From NCBI RefSeq assembly GCF_030388665.1, contig NZ_CP128846.1, positions 1,922,001 to 1,986,000 of the forward strand: a DNA stretch of 64,000 nt. Direction: 5' to 3'. The notes below the pieces were generated by a model that worked only from the letters and a program-made list of their open reading frames with translations, was not told the DNA's origin and ran no database searches. Of the stretch, positions 62,850 through 64,000 are shown in pieces. The position numbers and the translations under genes were made by a program. The DNA is from Streptomyces flavofungini. GTDB taxonomy: Bacteria > Actinomycetota > Actinomycetes > Streptomycetales > Streptomycetaceae. Position 1 is the first letter of the stretch. Each line of letters starts with the position of its first letter.

Positions 62850-64000
62850 TCAGTGGACGCCCATCCAGCTTTCGATGGGGCTGAGGGCGAAGTACACGAT
62901 GAAGATCACGGTCAGGCCCCACATGAAGGCCCCGATCTCGCGTGCCTTGCCCTGAGCGATCTTGATGGCGACCCAGGCGATGACGCCCGCCGCGACACCG
63001 GTGGTGATGGTGTACGTGAAGGGCATCAGGACCACGGTCAGGAAGACCGGGATCGCGGTGGCGCGGTCGGCCCAGTCGACGTGCCGGGCGTTCATCATCA
63101 TCATGGCTCCGATGACGACGAGCGCGGCGGACGCGACCTCCTGCGGGACGATCGCGGTGACGGGCGTGAAGAACAGGCAGGCCGCGAAGAACAGGCCGGT
63201 CACGACGGAGGCGAGACCCGTACGCGCGCCCTCGCCGACGCCGGTCGCGGACTCCACGAAGACGGTCTGCCCCGAGCCGCCCGCGACGCCGCCGATCGCG
63301 CCGCCCGCGCCGTCGATGAACAGGGCCTTGGACAGGCCGGGCATGCGGCCCTTGTCGTCGGCCAGGTTGGCCTCGGTGCCGACGCCGATGATCGTCGCCA
63401 TGGCGTCGAAGAAGCCCGCGAGCACCAGAGTGAAGACGATCATGCCGACCGTCATCGCGCCGACCTCGCCCCAGCCGCCGAACTCGACGTCCCCGAAGAG
63501 CGAGAAGTCGGGTGTGGAGACCGCGCTGCCGTGCAGTTCGGGGGCGCCGTTGGCCCACTGCTTGGGGTTGATGACGTCCATCGCGTTCAGGGCGACGGCG
63601 ACGATCGTGCCGGTGATGATGCCGATCAGGATGGCGCCGGGGGTGTTGCGGGCCTGCAGCATGAAGATCAGGAGCAGGGTGCCGGCGAAGAGCAGGACGG
63701 GCCAGCCCTGGAGCTCGCCGGCCGGGCCGAGGGTCAGCGGGGTGGCCTTGCCCTGGTGGACGAAGCCGCCCTTGACCAGGCCGATGATGGCGATGAACAG
63801 GCCGATGCCCATCGTGATGCCGTGCTTGAGCGCGAGCGGGATCGCGTTCATGATCATCTCGCGGAGCCCGGTGACGACCAGGAGCATGATCACCACGCCG
63901 TACATCACACACATGCCCATGGCCTGCGGCCAGGTCATCTCGGGCGCGACCTGCGAGGCGATGACGCCGGACACGGAGAGCCCGGCGGCCAGGGCCAGCG
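62850..64000 (-). CDS. AzgA-type adenine/guanine/hypoxanthine permease (partial)
   Basis: The last ~383 residues are in the window; the N-terminus lies beyond the right end. Many membrane helices; conserved AzgA segments include GMCVMYGVVIMLLVVTGLREMIMNAIPLALKHGITMGIGLFIAIIGLVKGGFV, then FTLVLAGFFDAMATIIGVGTEANL, GGVAGGSGQTVFVESATGVGEGARTGLASVVTGLFF and ITTGVAAGVIAWVAIKIAQG. This is the GhxP/AdeP branch of NCS2 transporters, which import purine bases with protons, different from the two NAT-type permeases at 25-30 kb. It is upstream of xdhC on the same strand, 73 bp apart. Confidence 0.9.
   Translation of the reverse strand, partial: LALAAGLSVSGVIASQVAPEMTWPQAMGMCVMYGVVIMLLVVTGLREMIMNAIPLALKHGITMGIGLFIAIIGLVKGGFVHQGKATPLTLGPAGELQGWPVLLFAGTLLLIFMLQARNTPGAILIGIITGTIVAVALNAMDVINPKQWANGAPELHGSAVSTPDFSLFGDVEFGGWGEVGAMTVGMIVFTLVLAGFFDAMATIIGVGTEANLADDKGRMPGLSKALFIDGAGGAIGGVAGGSGQTVFVESATGVGEGARTGLASVVTGLFFAACLFFTPVTAIVPQEVASAALVVIGAMMMMNARHVDWADRATAIPVFLTVVLMPFTYTITTGVAAGVIAWVAIKIAQGKAREIGAFMWGLTVIFIVYFALSPIESWMGVH

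Overview
High-GC DNA with dense genes, GTG/TTG starts, SelW/HipA-like pairs, an XRE-DUF5753/DUF397/ATP-binding trio, many lipoprotein and Tat-like leaders and many TetR pairs: a Streptomyces (or very close relative) chromosome. It is ordinary chromosome rather than a plasmid or phage. I saw no rRNA, tRNA, integrase, IS element or CRISPR.

The backbone of the window is purine-nitrogen and glyoxylate metabolism. Malate synthase (551-2173) is at the left. The central block, 25.5-40.3 kb, holds two NCS2 purine permeases, an 8-oxoguanine deaminase-type amidohydrolase, urate oxidase, HIU hydrolase, OHCU decarboxylase, a small HTH protein, hydroxypyruvate isomerase, tartronate-semialdehyde reductase, catalase and glyoxylate carboligase. 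The right edge has an XdhC-type protein and an AzgA-type permease running off the end, and the left edge has the tail of a MocA-type cytidylyltransferase. Urate oxidase makes H2O2, which the neighbouring catalase can destroy. Allantoin-derived glyoxylate can leave either by malate synthase or by Gcl -> GlxR. Allantoinase, allantoicase, xanthine dehydrogenase and the expected IclR-type regulator AllR are not in this window.

Two operator families tie these genes together. A pair of 15-bp TTCC-N7-GGAA palindromes spaced exactly 21 bp apart lies at the promoters of aceB, hyi-glxR and gcl. A different 18-bp sequence, TTCAACAAACTGTTGACG, is identical at the uraD-pucM-pucL promoter and at the catalase promoter, and it includes the -35 box.

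Other regions: 2.3-7 kb serine hydrolase, SelW/HipA-like pair and a VWA operon. 7-11 kb HxlR regulator divergent from an aminotransferase / C39-like peptidase / flavin monooxygenase operon. 11-12.7 kb a fused glycine-sarcosine/dimethylglycine N-methyltransferase for glycine betaine synthesis. 14.6-17.8 kb the DUF397 trio, an S1 protease and a heptad-repeat protein. 18-19.9 kb MFS pump plus TetR with three related operators. 19.9-25.4 kb a glycan-degradation patch with a broken GH29 fucosidase, a GH89 alpha-N-acetylglucosaminidase and a GH46 chitosanase. 40.7-46.2 kb a zinc-ribbon/nuclease-like protein, two acyl-CoA synthetases and a divergent GAF-LuxR regulator. 46-54 kb transporters, an AlkZ-like protein, CorA, VOC/AraC, and a DUF2975-HTH pair with twin operators. 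54-57.4 kb a flavoprotein and a fused wreck of two genes. 57.5-61.5 kb a deacetylase lipoprotein, P450, TetR and SDR.

Starts were chosen from Shine-Dalgarno position and family length. Everything functional here is inferred from sequence reading alone; no database was searched.
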